A stretch of 64,000 nt of DNA from Oreohelix idahoensis (Eukaryota; Mollusca; Gastropoda; Stylommatophora; Oreohelicidae): the NCBI GenBank assembly GCA_024509875.1, contig JAMPIV010008530.1, positions 124,001 to 188,000 of the forward strand, in the 5' to 3' direction. The position numbers and the translations under genes were made by a program. Below are positions 35,801-46,629 of the stretch, one piece after another. Position 1 is the stretch's first letter. Each line of letters starts with the position of its first letter. The notes beneath the pieces were generated by a model, which was given only the letters and a program-made list of their open reading frames with translations, was not told the DNA's origin and made no database searches.

Positions 35801-36660
35801 AGTTCATAGAGCAACTAACTAAACAAAGTCTGGCCGTCTACACTGATGGATCCAAGGGTGATAGTGGGCAACTAGGTGCCGGAGTTGTAATACCACAATG
35901 GGGAATAAAAAAGAGCTACAGTGTAACGGAAGGGGCATCGATTTTTACTGCAGAGATGGTAGCAATTCTTAAAAGTCTAGAAATAATCGAAGATAACCCA
36001 CCAGAAGCTGTTACGATATTTACAGACTCACTATCATCACTACAAGCACTAGAACACCCAGGTAAATGTAGCCGGCCAGACATAAAGGAAGAAATTCTAG
36101 CAATTAATACATCACTAGAGAACAGAGGATGTAGTGTGAGGCTAGTGTGGGTTCCAGCACACATAGGTATAGCTGGCAACGAGTTGGCAGACCAGAACGC
36201 CAAGAAGGGAAGAACAAGTAAAAACAATATAAAAGCAGGACTGGGGAGGTCAGAGATCAAGAGCCAAGTGAAGGAAACTATAAACGAGGAATGGAAGACA
36301 ACATGGAAGGAAAGTAGAAAAGGCAGACACGCGTTCAAACTGCTGAAAGAACCAACGAGGACATGCCAGGTCAGAGAAGAATTAAAGATACCATCGAACA
36401 AAAAACTGTGGCGTCTCCGACTCGGTGCAGCATACTTCATGGTAGAAGAACCACACTGCCAAGAATGTCAGGAAGAGAATGACATAGACCACTACCTGAT
36501 CCACTGTAAAAAGTATGAACAACAAAGGCTTGAATTAAAAATTTACTACAGAAATCACAATATAGACTTAACAGGTGATAAGGTTTTAAGTATAGATGCC
36601 CCAAGAGATGCCCAATCAATACTTAAAAGATATATACATAAAACAAAGGAAAAAATATAA
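32850..36660 (+). pseudogene. I-type LINE ORF2: endonuclease, reverse transcriptase, RNase H; one frameshift
   Basis: From ATG 32,850 the protein opens with an APE endonuclease (IIQWNCRGI, LQETHL, VGDFNSHH, SDHLPI near residues 11-215). RT begins with VPILKPN and SYRPISLTS, then the frame stops at 34,548 after a run of eight A. The downstream frame (~34,550-36,660) completes RT with FLDVARAYD, GIPQGSVISP and the catalytic FADDCAIW. RNase H follows with YTDGSK, a TAEMVA Glu, FTDSLSS and GNELADQ. A C-terminal knuckle CQECQEENDIDHYLIHC closes the protein. A one-base deletion in the A run is the only break seen, so the copy is young but inactive. Confidence 0.85.
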
Positions 36661-36797
36661 GATTAGAACTTCAGGAAAATCATCCAACTAAATAGAAATT
36701 AAGCAGCAAGAACTAACAAAGCATTAACAAAAAATAACTACTCATAGGACAAGGAAAGACAAGGTATTAAAAAAAAGGGACAACAACTCAAAAAGAA

Positions 36798-36960
36798 CAA
36801 ATACTAATACAAATTAAAACCAAGTGTAAAGGATAATAGTTATCTATAAACAATACAAAAGAGAAAATAAAATTGACAAATACTAATATAAATAAAAATC
36901 AGCAACTGCAAAAGGCAACAGTTATTTAAATTGAAAACAAAATTAGTAAATAAAATGACA
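36798..36960 (+). repeat. Duplicated ~80-bp unit in the I-type LINE 3' UTR
   Basis: AAATACTAATA(C/T)AAAT starts two diverged units at about 36,798 and 36,877. Both continue with a purine-rich stretch and GTTAT-containing sequence. Tandem duplications are common in LINE 3' UTRs. Confidence 0.5.
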
Positions 36961-37072
36961 CTAAATACCCCAATTATAACCAACTTTCAGGTTGAACAGG
37001 GTAGACCAAGATGGAACGAGAAAAGGCAACAATGATCAGATGTTCAGTGCCCGATCTCCACCCATCAACTCA

Positions 37073-37097
37073 TCAAAACAACAACAACAACAACAAC
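37073..37097 (+). repeat. (CAA)n microsatellite
   Basis: About eight CAA units. It may mark the tail of the I-type LINE or of another element, but no TSD was seen. Confidence 0.7.
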
Positions 37098-37499
37098 GAG
37101 CTACAGACAACGAAAGAGGGTTCAGACAGACTGGAGGCAGAGTTTCGCCACTATCCATGAATTGTGAGCGGATCGCCAGAAACATTTTTAAGTCCAGTAT
37201 CTGAAGTCTGAGGGTAAGCGAAATTATGATAACTACCGTGTATAATATTTGTTATTTCAGGTTCATACAGAATTCACAAAATATGCCTGTATAATATTCA
37301 TTGATATAACGTATTATTATTTTAATATGATTTATTCATGTGCATTAGGGATGAGTGTTGCTTGTACAAAAAGTAATCACAAATAGCCCCACGGCCTAAT
37401 GAAGTTATATTTATCATATTGCTTTATCGCTTACGAAGATAAAGGCAGTCCCATGGCAGAGATTGTCATAGGGAAATGAAGTGTTAGAAACTTCATCAT

Positions 37500-37640
37500 G
37501 GAAGATCCCAGTTTACGAGGTTAAGGTGACTAGTCCCCTTCCTCGCTGCCTTTGCCTTCCCTAGTGCGAGCGCACAACTTTGTACCCATTTACAGCTGGT
37601 AAACTGGAGGGTTCTACAGCCAGTTTCAGTAGAAAGCAAC
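37500..37640 (-). mobile_element. SINE fragment (central domain)
   Basis: On the minus strand it contains CCAGCTGTAAATGGGTAC, the same central block as the SINE at 4,022-4,291. The tRNA head is not clear. Confidence 0.4.
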
Positions 37641-37811
37641 CTGATCACATGGTCACTCACTTTATTTATTTTATGTATTAATTTTGGGTAGTTGCTAAGA
37701 TAGCATCAGTATTTGAATTTGTACTTGATATGAATGATTTGGAAGGATCAAGTTATAGCATATGAAGGGATGTATAGGAGCGGAATAAACCAGATGATGT
37801 TTATTACTGAT

Positions 37812-38038
37812 ATGTTAATATTAATTCTATATCATTGAATTGATGTTACTTGCTATGACTGTAGAACTTTGACACCTGATGACTGACTTGTCTGACTTAT
37901 GAGCTAGTCAGTTACACTTAATTGAAATGTTAATATTAATGCTATATCACTGAAATGATGTCCTTACTTACTATGATTGTATAACGGTGACATCTGATGA
38001 CTGACTGGTCTGACATCTGTGCTAGTCAGCTACAAGTC
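37812..38038 (+). repeat. Two-copy tandem duplication, ~115-bp unit
   Basis: ATGTTAATATTAAT opens both units (37,812 and 37,927). They share the GATGACTGACT and TGTGCTAGTCAG-type blocks in the same order and have diverged moderately. Confidence 0.75.
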
Positions 38039-38782
38039 TAGCCAGATACTAGCCAAGGCTGATATGTTGCAGGTTCCATGAAATAACTCAAACCAGACTG
38101 TCCAGTATCAGAAGCCGGTGTAGTTCATCCGAGGCAATCCCACCAAAGTGCAGGACCCCAAAGAGTGAACTTCAACTGGTCATTGGCATCCCTACTGTTG
38201 GGCCTACCAAGTCTGATATCAGCAAAGGACAGTTTCAGCAGTATCAAGTTGGAAAGATAAGTGTCCTGTTTGACACTGACCACCTATACATGTGAAACAG
38301 CCAATAGTTGAAAACAATAAGTAACCATACAGAAACTCAGTCAACTAATAACAGTGATTTCAGTAACTTTATTATTTAAGATCTTGAAGTATAAACAGAC
38401 CATAATAGTAATTGTGTGAATACTTTTATATATATGTATATGCTCTTTTCCAACTAGTAGAAATAGAATATTAGTGTAATTATTAAACTATTTTAACTGT
38501 ACCTGAGGATTTATTCACTTCTTCCATTTGTGGTTTCAGTGAATGTTCATTTTACTTATCCCCTAGAATATAAGTAATCATAAGATAGTCATAGGGAGGA
38601 GACACCTTAAATCCTGGTACTACTTCTTACCAACTGGGCCAGGGTTTTTACAGTCTGATTATTTTTATGATAACAATACACCAGTGCTTATTTCTAAGAC
38701 TGGGGTATTACTTGTAAGGTCAGAACTCTTTACTGGCATACTCTTACATATAAATAATTTTAAATAACCTCCCGCTACATCC

Positions 38783-39260
38783 TCCCAGCGGACTCTGGGT
38801 CGTCCTGGGGGTCTCGATCCCTGGCTCTTTGTTTCCCATTGCTTGTCATGGTAGCTGATCTTCTCCTATTCTGCAGACATGGCCAAACCATCTTAGTTGG
38901 GACTGTTCTACTTGGGTCTGCAGGGGGTGGGATTTTAGGCCTTGACGTATCGTCTGGTTGCGGACCATGTCTCTTCTTGTTACTTCAACCACCTTCCTCA
39001 GATACCTCGTTTCTGAGGTTTGGATCTGGCTTTTGTGGCTTGTAGTCATTGCCCATGACTCGCATCCATATGTCAAGACTGGTACGTAGGTGGAGCGGTA
39101 TACAGCCATCTTCATTTTCTTACCAACCTCTCTCCTGCTGAGAAATCCTCGATTTATGGCCTGAAAAAGTCTCCCAGCTGCTGCTTTTCGAGTGGCCAAC
39201 TCTTCTTTGATGCCTCCCTTCCGGTCTATAACAGCTCCGAGGTATTTAAAGTGGAAATTT
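38783..39260 (-). mobile_element. LINE family B fragment (RT C-terminal half)
   Basis: The minus strand encodes FKYLGAVIDRKGGIKEEL, then VLTYGCESWAM and RWFGHVCR, matching 41,880-42,350 and 62,180-62,390. Both ends are truncated: the 3' UTR and tail are absent at 38,783, and homology stops near 39,258. Confidence 0.85.
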
Positions 39261-39452
39261 ACATGCAGCATGTTTTAAGTATATCAAATGTATCAATACT
39301 ACAAAAGACACTATATATTATAATTCTCTAGTTATTACCCTACAGTTTGGTATATAATGTGTACATGTTCACAGAAAAGATTTACATAACATATACACTA
39401 AAAGATAGTACACTTCACCATTGAGACTTCTTCAAAAAATAATTATGGCACA

Positions 39453-39731
39453 TAAGGTAAAGGTAAAGGAACCCGTTACACGCCCATTGAAGCATATTGG
39501 GAATATGGTGTTAGGCCCATATTATCTTGACCGTCGGCACACTAGGGGTGATGTGGTCGGCATCACGCCGGCCGCCTTAACCTTCCCAGAGTTGCTCTGG
39601 TACCCATTTGGGGCTGGGTCGACCCAGGAGCCGTTTGTGGCCTAAAAAATTCCCGCCTCATCTGGGGATCAAACCATAGACCACTGCGCTAGGAAGCCAG
39701 TGCACTAACCACTATGCTACCGTGGCTCCCA
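39453..39731 (-). mobile_element. tRNA-derived SINE
   Basis: Read on the minus strand from 39,731, the head has a clear A box (TAGCATAGTGG) and B box (GGTTTGATCCC) about 40 bp apart, as in tRNA genes and tRNA SINEs. A non-tRNA body (CGACCCAGCCCCAAATGGG and onward) follows, and the element ends in a short ACCTTT-type tail near 39,453-39,469. It is not a functional tRNA gene: no cloverleaf is evident and the body continues for ~200 bp. Confidence 0.75.
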
Positions 39732-39734
39732 TGG

Positions 39735-41728
39735 TGGAAAATAATTACGGAAGTAGAGAGTTAATAATACTACTACCTACATAAAAAAATATATACATTG
39801 TAATTTTGTCTTGTTTTCTTGGCATCATTTACATTATAATGATGAAGTTCTGTAAACAGTGAGGGCTCTTTGCCATTTTCTCAACAAAATAGGAAGTTCT
39901 TCTGCCATTGTTCACAAATAGAGTATTCCTATTTTTTCTTTATCTCCTCACAGACCTCTGGGACCTTCTTGGGGCAAAAGGATATTCATACTACAGTATA
40001 TGTGCCTGATCTGAACATTCAGTGTGACATCCTGATCTGAAAATTAAGTCTGACATCTCAGACAACACACTGTGTGAGATAAACCACTTGCACAAAATAC
40101 AGAAGTAGGGGGACAAAACACTGTGACAGATTTTCGCTCAGTTAAGTTTCCTTGTTAAATGGAACAAATGTTATCTAACACGAACAGAAAGAACTCTTGT
40201 TTTCCAATGTACAGTTACGTTAAGATACACATTTTACTGGAATTTATATAAAAACACATTATAACAACTAAACGGTGACTTCAAATAATTTATATTACAA
40301 CAACAAAGTGTAAATTTCAATGAGTAAAAGTAATTACGTTGCTCACTGTTATGAAGAATATTATTCACAAGCATTTCCCACATACAAATTATTTTAACTT
40401 AAAAACAAATTTTAAAAAAATTAATACAAGCACACTGTAACATAATGGTAAAAGTCAACTGTGATATTTATAAAACTGGAAGCTAAAAGCAGTTAAAATA
40501 TTTCAAACCAACAGAACAGATTAACTTGTGCAAATAGGCAAGTTCAAGTTACTATATACACACTTGGTGTTAAATTAGACAGATTAAAATGGCTTCAAAG
40601 ACCATGAACAAATTGAATATTACAATTAAAAACATGAAAGTAGTTTTTTCCCCCAAAATATCAAATTAGCTTTGTCTCTATTTATATGAAAATACACTTC
40701 ACATTAAACTGACTCCTTATCTTAAAGTACACCTATCATTTTTTTTTAAGGTGTACTTTGTCTATCCAACATTAAAACAACTTAAACATACTGTTGAGGA
40801 TTGTTGCATGGTTTTTGCCAGCATCTCCGTTTGGTTTTATTTGAGATGGTCGCACTATGCAGCACTGCCTCTAGTCAGACTCATAATGCGATGCGTACGT
40901 TACTGGCTGACATGTAAGACCTAGTAACCGCAGTTGACTTGTGGGCTTTGCCCCCGATGGTAGTGTTGGACTGTGTGGCATACCACTAAGGTAGTGTTCA
41001 TGGAATATGTGGCTTGGCCACCGAAATATGTTTAACTGTTAACATAATGCTAGTAAAGCAATATTAAAATAAAGTGTAAGGACCATTGAGTCCGGCGTTA
41101 CGTAAGTCGGTATTATTAACCGCAATAATTATTAGGCATGAAAGTCGTGAAAGACGAGCACAGATGTAATGTGTAACGGCTGATAGAGCTGGCTATGAAT
41201 GCCAAAGTAAATTAATATTATAAAGAGAGTTTTCAATGTGTGGATCACTACTTCATGAAACTAGTAGCAGCAATGGTAATACTACATAAATAATTATGCC
41301 AAATGCTTGGTAAATAGATTTAGTCAAAAGACATGAACTATATGTAAAACGGTTACATGACAGACGAGCAATGTCTGATAAGATATAAACTAAGAATGAT
41401 GATAGCAAGTGTTTTCAATATGAATATATCAGTGTCAAAATACATTATGAACTATGAGTAACTATTAAAATGTTGAGTCGTCAGAATGAAACTTGTTCAC
41501 TGAAGTCTTATGCAAGTTTCAGTTATGTTCTATGACTATTGACCATTAACCTTCAAGGTTGGTTCAAGACTACAACACTCCGTCAACTATTAACGATTGA
41601 AATAATAATCACTAACAGTCAATATATACATGCAGTTTAATTAAAGGAACGCTGATACTAAACTATAAAATAACAAAGATGAAACCCAATGTTGCAGCAG
41701 AAAGATACTCCGTGATAGACAGATCAGA
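39735..41728. other. AT-rich spacer, no gene recognised
   Basis: No coding frame or known repeat was recognised. The only structure noted is an 11-bp inverted repeat at 40,724-40,759. Confidence 0.5.
40724..40759. other. Perfect 11-bp inverted repeat with T-rich loop
   Basis: AAAGTACACCT (40,724-40,734) is the exact reverse complement of AGGTGTACTTT (40,749-40,759), separated by 14 mostly T bases. It could fold as a hairpin or be a MITE remnant. No function can be assigned. Confidence 0.6.
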
Positions 41729-41756
41729 TGGAATTTAATACTTACTTACTTACTTA

Positions 41757-44147
41757 GTCGTTCCCCTTCTACCGTGAGGTGTAGAGGTTTGGAAGAGAGA
41801 GCGCCAGACTATTCTATCGGCTGTCTTCCTCCCGGCCCGGCTCCACTCCAGTCCCCGGTCCTTCAAAGATTGTCTAATGTTGTCCTCCCAGCGGACTCTG
41901 GGTCGCCCTCGGGGTCTGGATCCTTGGCTCTTTGTTTCCCATGCTTGTCGTGGTAGCCGATCCTCTCCCATTCTGCAGACATAGCCAAACCATCTTAGTT
42001 GGGACTGTTCTACTTGGGTCTGTAGGGGGTGGCATTTCAGGCCTTGACGTATCGTCTGGCTGCGCACCATGTCTCTTCTCGCCACCTCAACCGCCTTCCT
42101 CAGACACCTCACCCCCGAGGTCTGGATCTGGCCTTCATGGGCTGCAGCCATTGCCCACGACTCGCATCCATATGTCAAGACTGGGACACAGGTGGAGCGG
42201 CACACAGCCACCCTCGCCTTACCACCAACCTCTCTCCCGCCGAGGAACTCCCGACCCACGGCCTGAAAAAGTCCCCCAGCCGCTGCCCCCCCGAGTGGCC
42301 AACTCTTCCCCGACGCCTCCCCCTCGGTCTACAACAGCTCCGAGGCACTCAAAGTGGTCGACCTGCCCCAGGACCCGCTCTCCCAGCTTAATCTGATGTC
42401 CCCTCTCCCCCCGCGACATCACCATGGACCTTGTTCTAGAGCCGCCCATGACCCTCCCCCTCCTCTCCAGCCCCCCATTCCAGACCCGCAGGCCGGACCG
42501 GAGATGTGCCTCCGATTCAGCAACCAGGGCAACATCATCAGCAAACGCCAGCTCTGAAACACAGACCCGTCCCATCTTCCAGCACCCCACCGAACACTTT
42601 CCCGCCCTCTCCCCACACGCCTTGACGACATCGTCCACAAGGAGCACGAAGAGGCAAGGCGATAGGACACCACCCCGTCCCACACCAGCGGTGGTCCCGA
42701 ACTCCTCCGACCCATGGCCCGCCGTCCTCACATAACTTCTGCAAGACCTGTAGAAGCTCTGCACAGCATGAACCAGAGGCGCTGGAACACTCCTTCCCGC
42801 CAAACAGTCCCAAAGCTTGCTCCAATGGACCCTGCCAAACGCCCCCTCCAGATCCACGAAACAAAGACGGATCTCACTCCCATACCCAAGGGCCCCCTCA
42901 CCCAGCTGTCCGAGTGCGAAGACCAGGTCCCGAGTACCTCGGTCCGCTCGGAACCCGCACCGGACCCCATCCAACCGTGGCCCAGCCAGGCGTCGGAGTC
43001 CCTGCTCCAGAACTCCAGAGCAGATCTCTCCAGGGACACCGAGAAGGGACATGCCCCCACGGTCTCCACACCGTCGACCGCCACCCCTCTCGAAAATTAG
43101 TGCCACGATGGCGATCTCCCAATCCTCCGGCATGGTCCCGCCGCACCACGCCGCCCGCAGGACCCCCAAGAGCAACAGGTCACCTGACGCTCCCATGCAC
43201 CCAACCATCTCTGGTGCCACACCACCATGTCCCGCCACCCCGCCCATCCCAATCCTCTCCAGCGCCGCTCCCAGCCCCTCCATCCCCATGTCATCCCCAC
43301 CACCATCAGCCTCCCCCTCTGTGCCAGCGGCCATCACCCCTGACGCTTGACCCTGCTCACCACCAAGGAGCCCTGAGAAACACCCTCTCCATCCCCCCAC
43401 CACCCCCCTGGGGCAGCAAGCAACCCGCCACGCCGGTCCTCTATAAACCTGAGAGGGCACCGTCCCCCCTCCCCACGTCCCCCAGGGTCCCATAGAACAA
43501 CCCCTGGTCCTCCCGTGCATCCCCCTCCAGCCCCTCTCCAAATTCCTCCCAGGACCCCTGTCCCGCCGCTAGCACCCGGTTCTCCACCTCCGCTCCGAGT
43601 GTCACATATTCTCTATATTTTTCCATTTGTCCTGTTGTGTTTTTAGCTCCTAAGTATTGTTTCCATGCCATTTTCTTCTCTCTTATTTTCTCTTTGACTT
43701 CCTCTGTCCACCAAGGTGTCCTCTTTCTCTGGTTCCCATGTCGGACTTCACCACATGTTTCTGCAGCAGCTGTCTTTATGATATCCTTGAATTTATTCCA
43801 GAGGGTTTCCAAGTCATCAGGTTGTTCTTCTGTGTTGCTCACCGCTGCAGCAATAAGCCCCTGATATCTGGTCTTAATTTCTGGCTCTCTCAGCTTGTAG
43901 GTCCTAATGCTCATTTCTCCTGCTCGTTTACTTGGTTTCTTGCGTGATGTTGAGCAGTTCCTAGGCTGAGCAACTCTTTCAGTTGTTCGTTTGATTGTTA
44001 GCAGGTAGTGATCACTTCCAATCTCTGGCCCCCTCCAGACTCTTGCATCTCGGACATATTTGAATGAGCTTCTCCGAACAATGGCATAGTCGATCACTGA
44101 CTTCTCATTCTTTGTTGGTTCACATCTAGTGTATGCATGTATGCGCT
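41757..44147 (-). pseudogene. LINE family B ORF, endonuclease C-terminus through reverse transcriptase
   Basis: From 44,147 downward the frame reads IHAYTRCEPTKNEKSVIDYA and GSDHYLLTI (endonuclease C-terminal boxes). The RT follows, with VSELAFADDVALVAESEA holding the catalytic FADD. A zinc/arginine-rich C-terminus comes last, with RWFGYVCRMGEDRLP and GRPRVRWEDNIRQSLKD. Shifts near 43,450-43,500 and 42,220-42,260 break the frame. In the RT core many Lys, Asn, Ser, Thr and Ile codons are changed to Glu/Arg, Asp/Gly, Gly, Ala and Val, so the canonical GVRQGD box reads GVGRGG. Family B at 61,405-62,391 keeps the unmutated form. Confidence 0.85.
41826..43612 (-). other. A-to-G hypermutated tract in LINE family B
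   Basis: Compared by eye with the family B copy at 61,588-61,712, the sense strand of 42,835-42,960 has about 24 A-to-G changes, 2 T-to-C changes and no G-to-A. In one 60-nt block 11 of 19 adenines are changed; 2 of the 11 changed and 4 of the 8 unchanged follow a G. The tract is very GC-rich on both sides of the comparison. It begins sharply near 43,612 and fades below 42,050, with a last dense cluster at 41,826-41,862. The rest of this LINE is normal. ADAR-type editing of the RNA before reverse transcription is the best explanation. Confidence 0.85.
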
Positions 44148-46354
44148 TGTAGTGAAATTGACAGAGATACAACGGTAAAATACTCAAAAGATAACATTTA
44201 AGGATAAAAACATAATGCGTAGGCTGCTGATGTACATGATCGCCTAGACCGCGGGTCATCACCCTCCATAAAATTGACTTGCTAGACAGGAGGGAAACGG
44301 AGGATCAAAAAGGAAAAAATATGACTGGAAAGATTGCGTAGCAAGGCTAAAGAGACGCAGGGGGAGGGGATGGAGGAAAGTAAAAATTCAAGTCCCCCAA
44401 ATTGACACGAGGTACGGAATTGGACGTTTTGCGATACCAAGCGCTTGATTTGAATTTGAGCGGAAGAACGCAGATGTTAGGAATATTACAAAAATTTAAA
44501 AAGTAATTTTTTCTTAATATTAATGCTAGGAATATAAAAATTAGCTGGCCAGATGGCCTATTCTGAGCAGTGAACTAATATGTTCTTAATTTTACAAACG
44601 GATAGATAATATTGAAGATAATGACAAAAGACAGTGTAGTTTACAACATCGACAGACTGCCTTGAATAAAAAGTGTCGTTATTTGCACACAAAAACACGA
44701 CCTTGGGGACGCAAGTGTTCAAAGTTACTTATTATGGAGGAGAGGGTTTTTGAGCGGTAGCTGTGTCTAAATATAACTTTTTACGACAAAATTTTAAGGG
44801 GAGAGAAAGGTTGCTTCAAAAATCAAGCACATTTTTTTTAGAAACACAAGTAGAGACGGACAGACTAACAGATAACCATCCATACTTGACTGAAGCATGA
44901 CTGAAATGACTTTAGTGTAGAAATTTGAAATTTAAAGTACAACTAGGCAGTGATTGGCCACAGACAAGCATATCATTAGCGCTCAGAGCGCATTTGGGGT
45001 CATTCTTCAATAATTGTTCAGTGTTAGACACAGATTTTAAAGTGTGGTGTGTTCCCATATGAAAGACAGTGAATAAATTTAGGGACGCCATACTATAGCC
45101 AGCAGCTCAGCTGAGTTTTGCTAGCAATTCTGTGTTATGTATTCTTAATCTGGTAAGATTGAAATTATTTCTTTATATATTTTGAATATTGTTTCATGTT
45201 CGAGTGATTTGATACTGCCATATCATAATATAGCCTTACAAACCAGTAGGGATTTTGCTCTAGACCCCCCGCCCAAGTCAGGGTCTAGGGACCAACAAGG
45301 TACATAAACTACAGCAAGGATTATGCAAGATATATCAACCGTTGAAACAGATTACCTATCTTCTTTTAGGGCCAACAACTAATAAATATTTTTCAGAATC
45401 TATAGTCTGGGAGGATCTATCTGAGGTAAACCCACCATGGTAACTGTGCTGTTTGGTCAGAGAGATCTGACCTGTCTGTATGATGTGGTTGTTGTGTCAG
45501 TGTGGTGTCCAGACGTGGGTATAGAATAGATTTTGACACATAGCCCATACTTTGATTGCAGAGCTGTGAGTTTTCTATCGACAACAAAGCAGAGTCTATC
45601 CGGTGGGTGACTTTACTCGAGTGTATCTGTGCAGTTCTTGTGACAGAGACCACCATTATTGTCCGCCAGCACGGAGAGGTGGGACCGCAAGTTTTCAGCA
45701 CCAGAGCTACAAAAAGATGAGTGAGCCTCTGGTCTGCTGGACATTCACCAACTATTGGTAGTGACTAATATCCCCATAAAAATTCCCACCAGTTTCTGGA
45801 CACGGTGTAGTCAATATAGACAGGTGTGATGAGACCACCCCAACAGCACAGACAATAAATATCCTCCCTAGTAGCTGACTACCAGAACATTTGAATAAAA
45901 CTAACTATTCTAGTACTTAAATATGTACACTTTTGTATTTATTATGTAACATTCCATGCATAATTTTCATAAATTTTAAATCCTTCTTTTAAAACAAGTT
46001 CTGGTCAAAATAAAACTTGATCCAGAACAAATAAATGTAATATAATTATATCAAAAACTTTATACACGTGAGTTAGTTCAGTGTATTTTAACACTTGTTA
46101 ATCTTATTAGTCTTCTTAAATGTCTGTGGGTGTATTTATAACTAACACACCACATTACACATCATTACCCTAGACACTTTACGTAGCCACATTCATTAAG
46201 AAAAAAAAAAAATTAAGTGTGAGGTCGTAGTGGTAGCAAGAAAGGCCTTCTGATAATTCTCAACCACATTTTATCTCAGGAGCCTTCACAGCTGGCCTCA
46301 TACAAGTTACATGTAGTAATAACACCATCATACAATACCATCAACACCACTACA
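44148..46354 (+). repeat. Gypsy-2 5' LTR
   Basis: A 2,207-bp LTR from TGTAGTGAAATTG to ACCACTACA. It is nearly identical to the 3' copy except for a short G-rich tract near 44,339-44,355 that is expanded in the 3' LTR, and a few small changes. Confidence 0.92.
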
Positions 46355-46380
46355 TAAATTGGGGTCTTGTCCAGGGATAA
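46355..46380 (+). promoter_or_regulatory. Candidate primer-binding site of Gypsy-2
   Basis: TAAATTGGGGTCTTGTCC follows the 5' LTR and shares TTGGGGTCT with Gypsy-1 at the same spacing. The tRNA is not identified. Confidence 0.45.
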
Positions 46381-46629
46381 TTAGCCCAACAGTAAAATTA
46401 GGATCTCCTGGTGGGAGAAATAAAAGTAGGGAAATAAATTGTAAAATTTCCTTTAAAATTAAAAGTGTCCCTGCAGATAAAAGTTGGTGAATCTTCACAG
46501 CCAGTAATAATTAATTAGTTAACTGGTTAGTTAGAATTAGTTAGACTATAGTCATATAGTAATTAGAAGTACTTAGTGTATTTACTGGTTAGAGATTTAT
46601 CTTGTATATTATTATATTGTCCAAAAAGT

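Larger units (their letters stand above)
30926..37000 (+). mobile_element. I-type LINE (Nimb/I group) with RNase H, nearly complete
   Basis: A ~270-bp leader precedes ORF1 (three zinc knuckles) and ORF2 (endonuclease, RT, RNase H, terminal CCHC). Two ORFs with an RNase H after RT are diagnostic of the I group rather than RTE or Jockey. Exact ends and TSD were not found. The 3' UTR after 36,660 is A-rich with an internal duplication, and the end near 37,000 is an estimate. Confidence 0.8.
37100..38782. other. Spacer with minor repeats, no gene recognised
   Basis: AT-rich sequence with a SINE fragment (37,500-37,640) and a two-copy tandem duplication (37,812-38,038). No coding frame was recognised. 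Confidence 0.5.

Noticed and set aside
39690..39731. tRNA gene suggested by A and B boxes
   Set aside because: The A/B boxes belong to a SINE head with a long non-tRNA body and tail; no cloverleaf is evident.
41932..43495. Proline/serine-rich plus-strand ORFs opposite the LINE
   Set aside because: T-to-C change on the plus strand removes stops, so these frames are by-products of hypermutation of the minus-strand LINE.
41826..43612. APOBEC-type cytidine deamination
   Set aside because: That would give G-to-A or C-to-T in the mutated copy. Here the copy with canonical RT motifs is the A-rich one, so the change runs A-to-G.
45417..45701. 94-codon ORF repeated at 52,288-52,572
   Set aside because: Same reason: it lies in both LTRs of Gypsy-2, antisense to the element, with no recognisable family.
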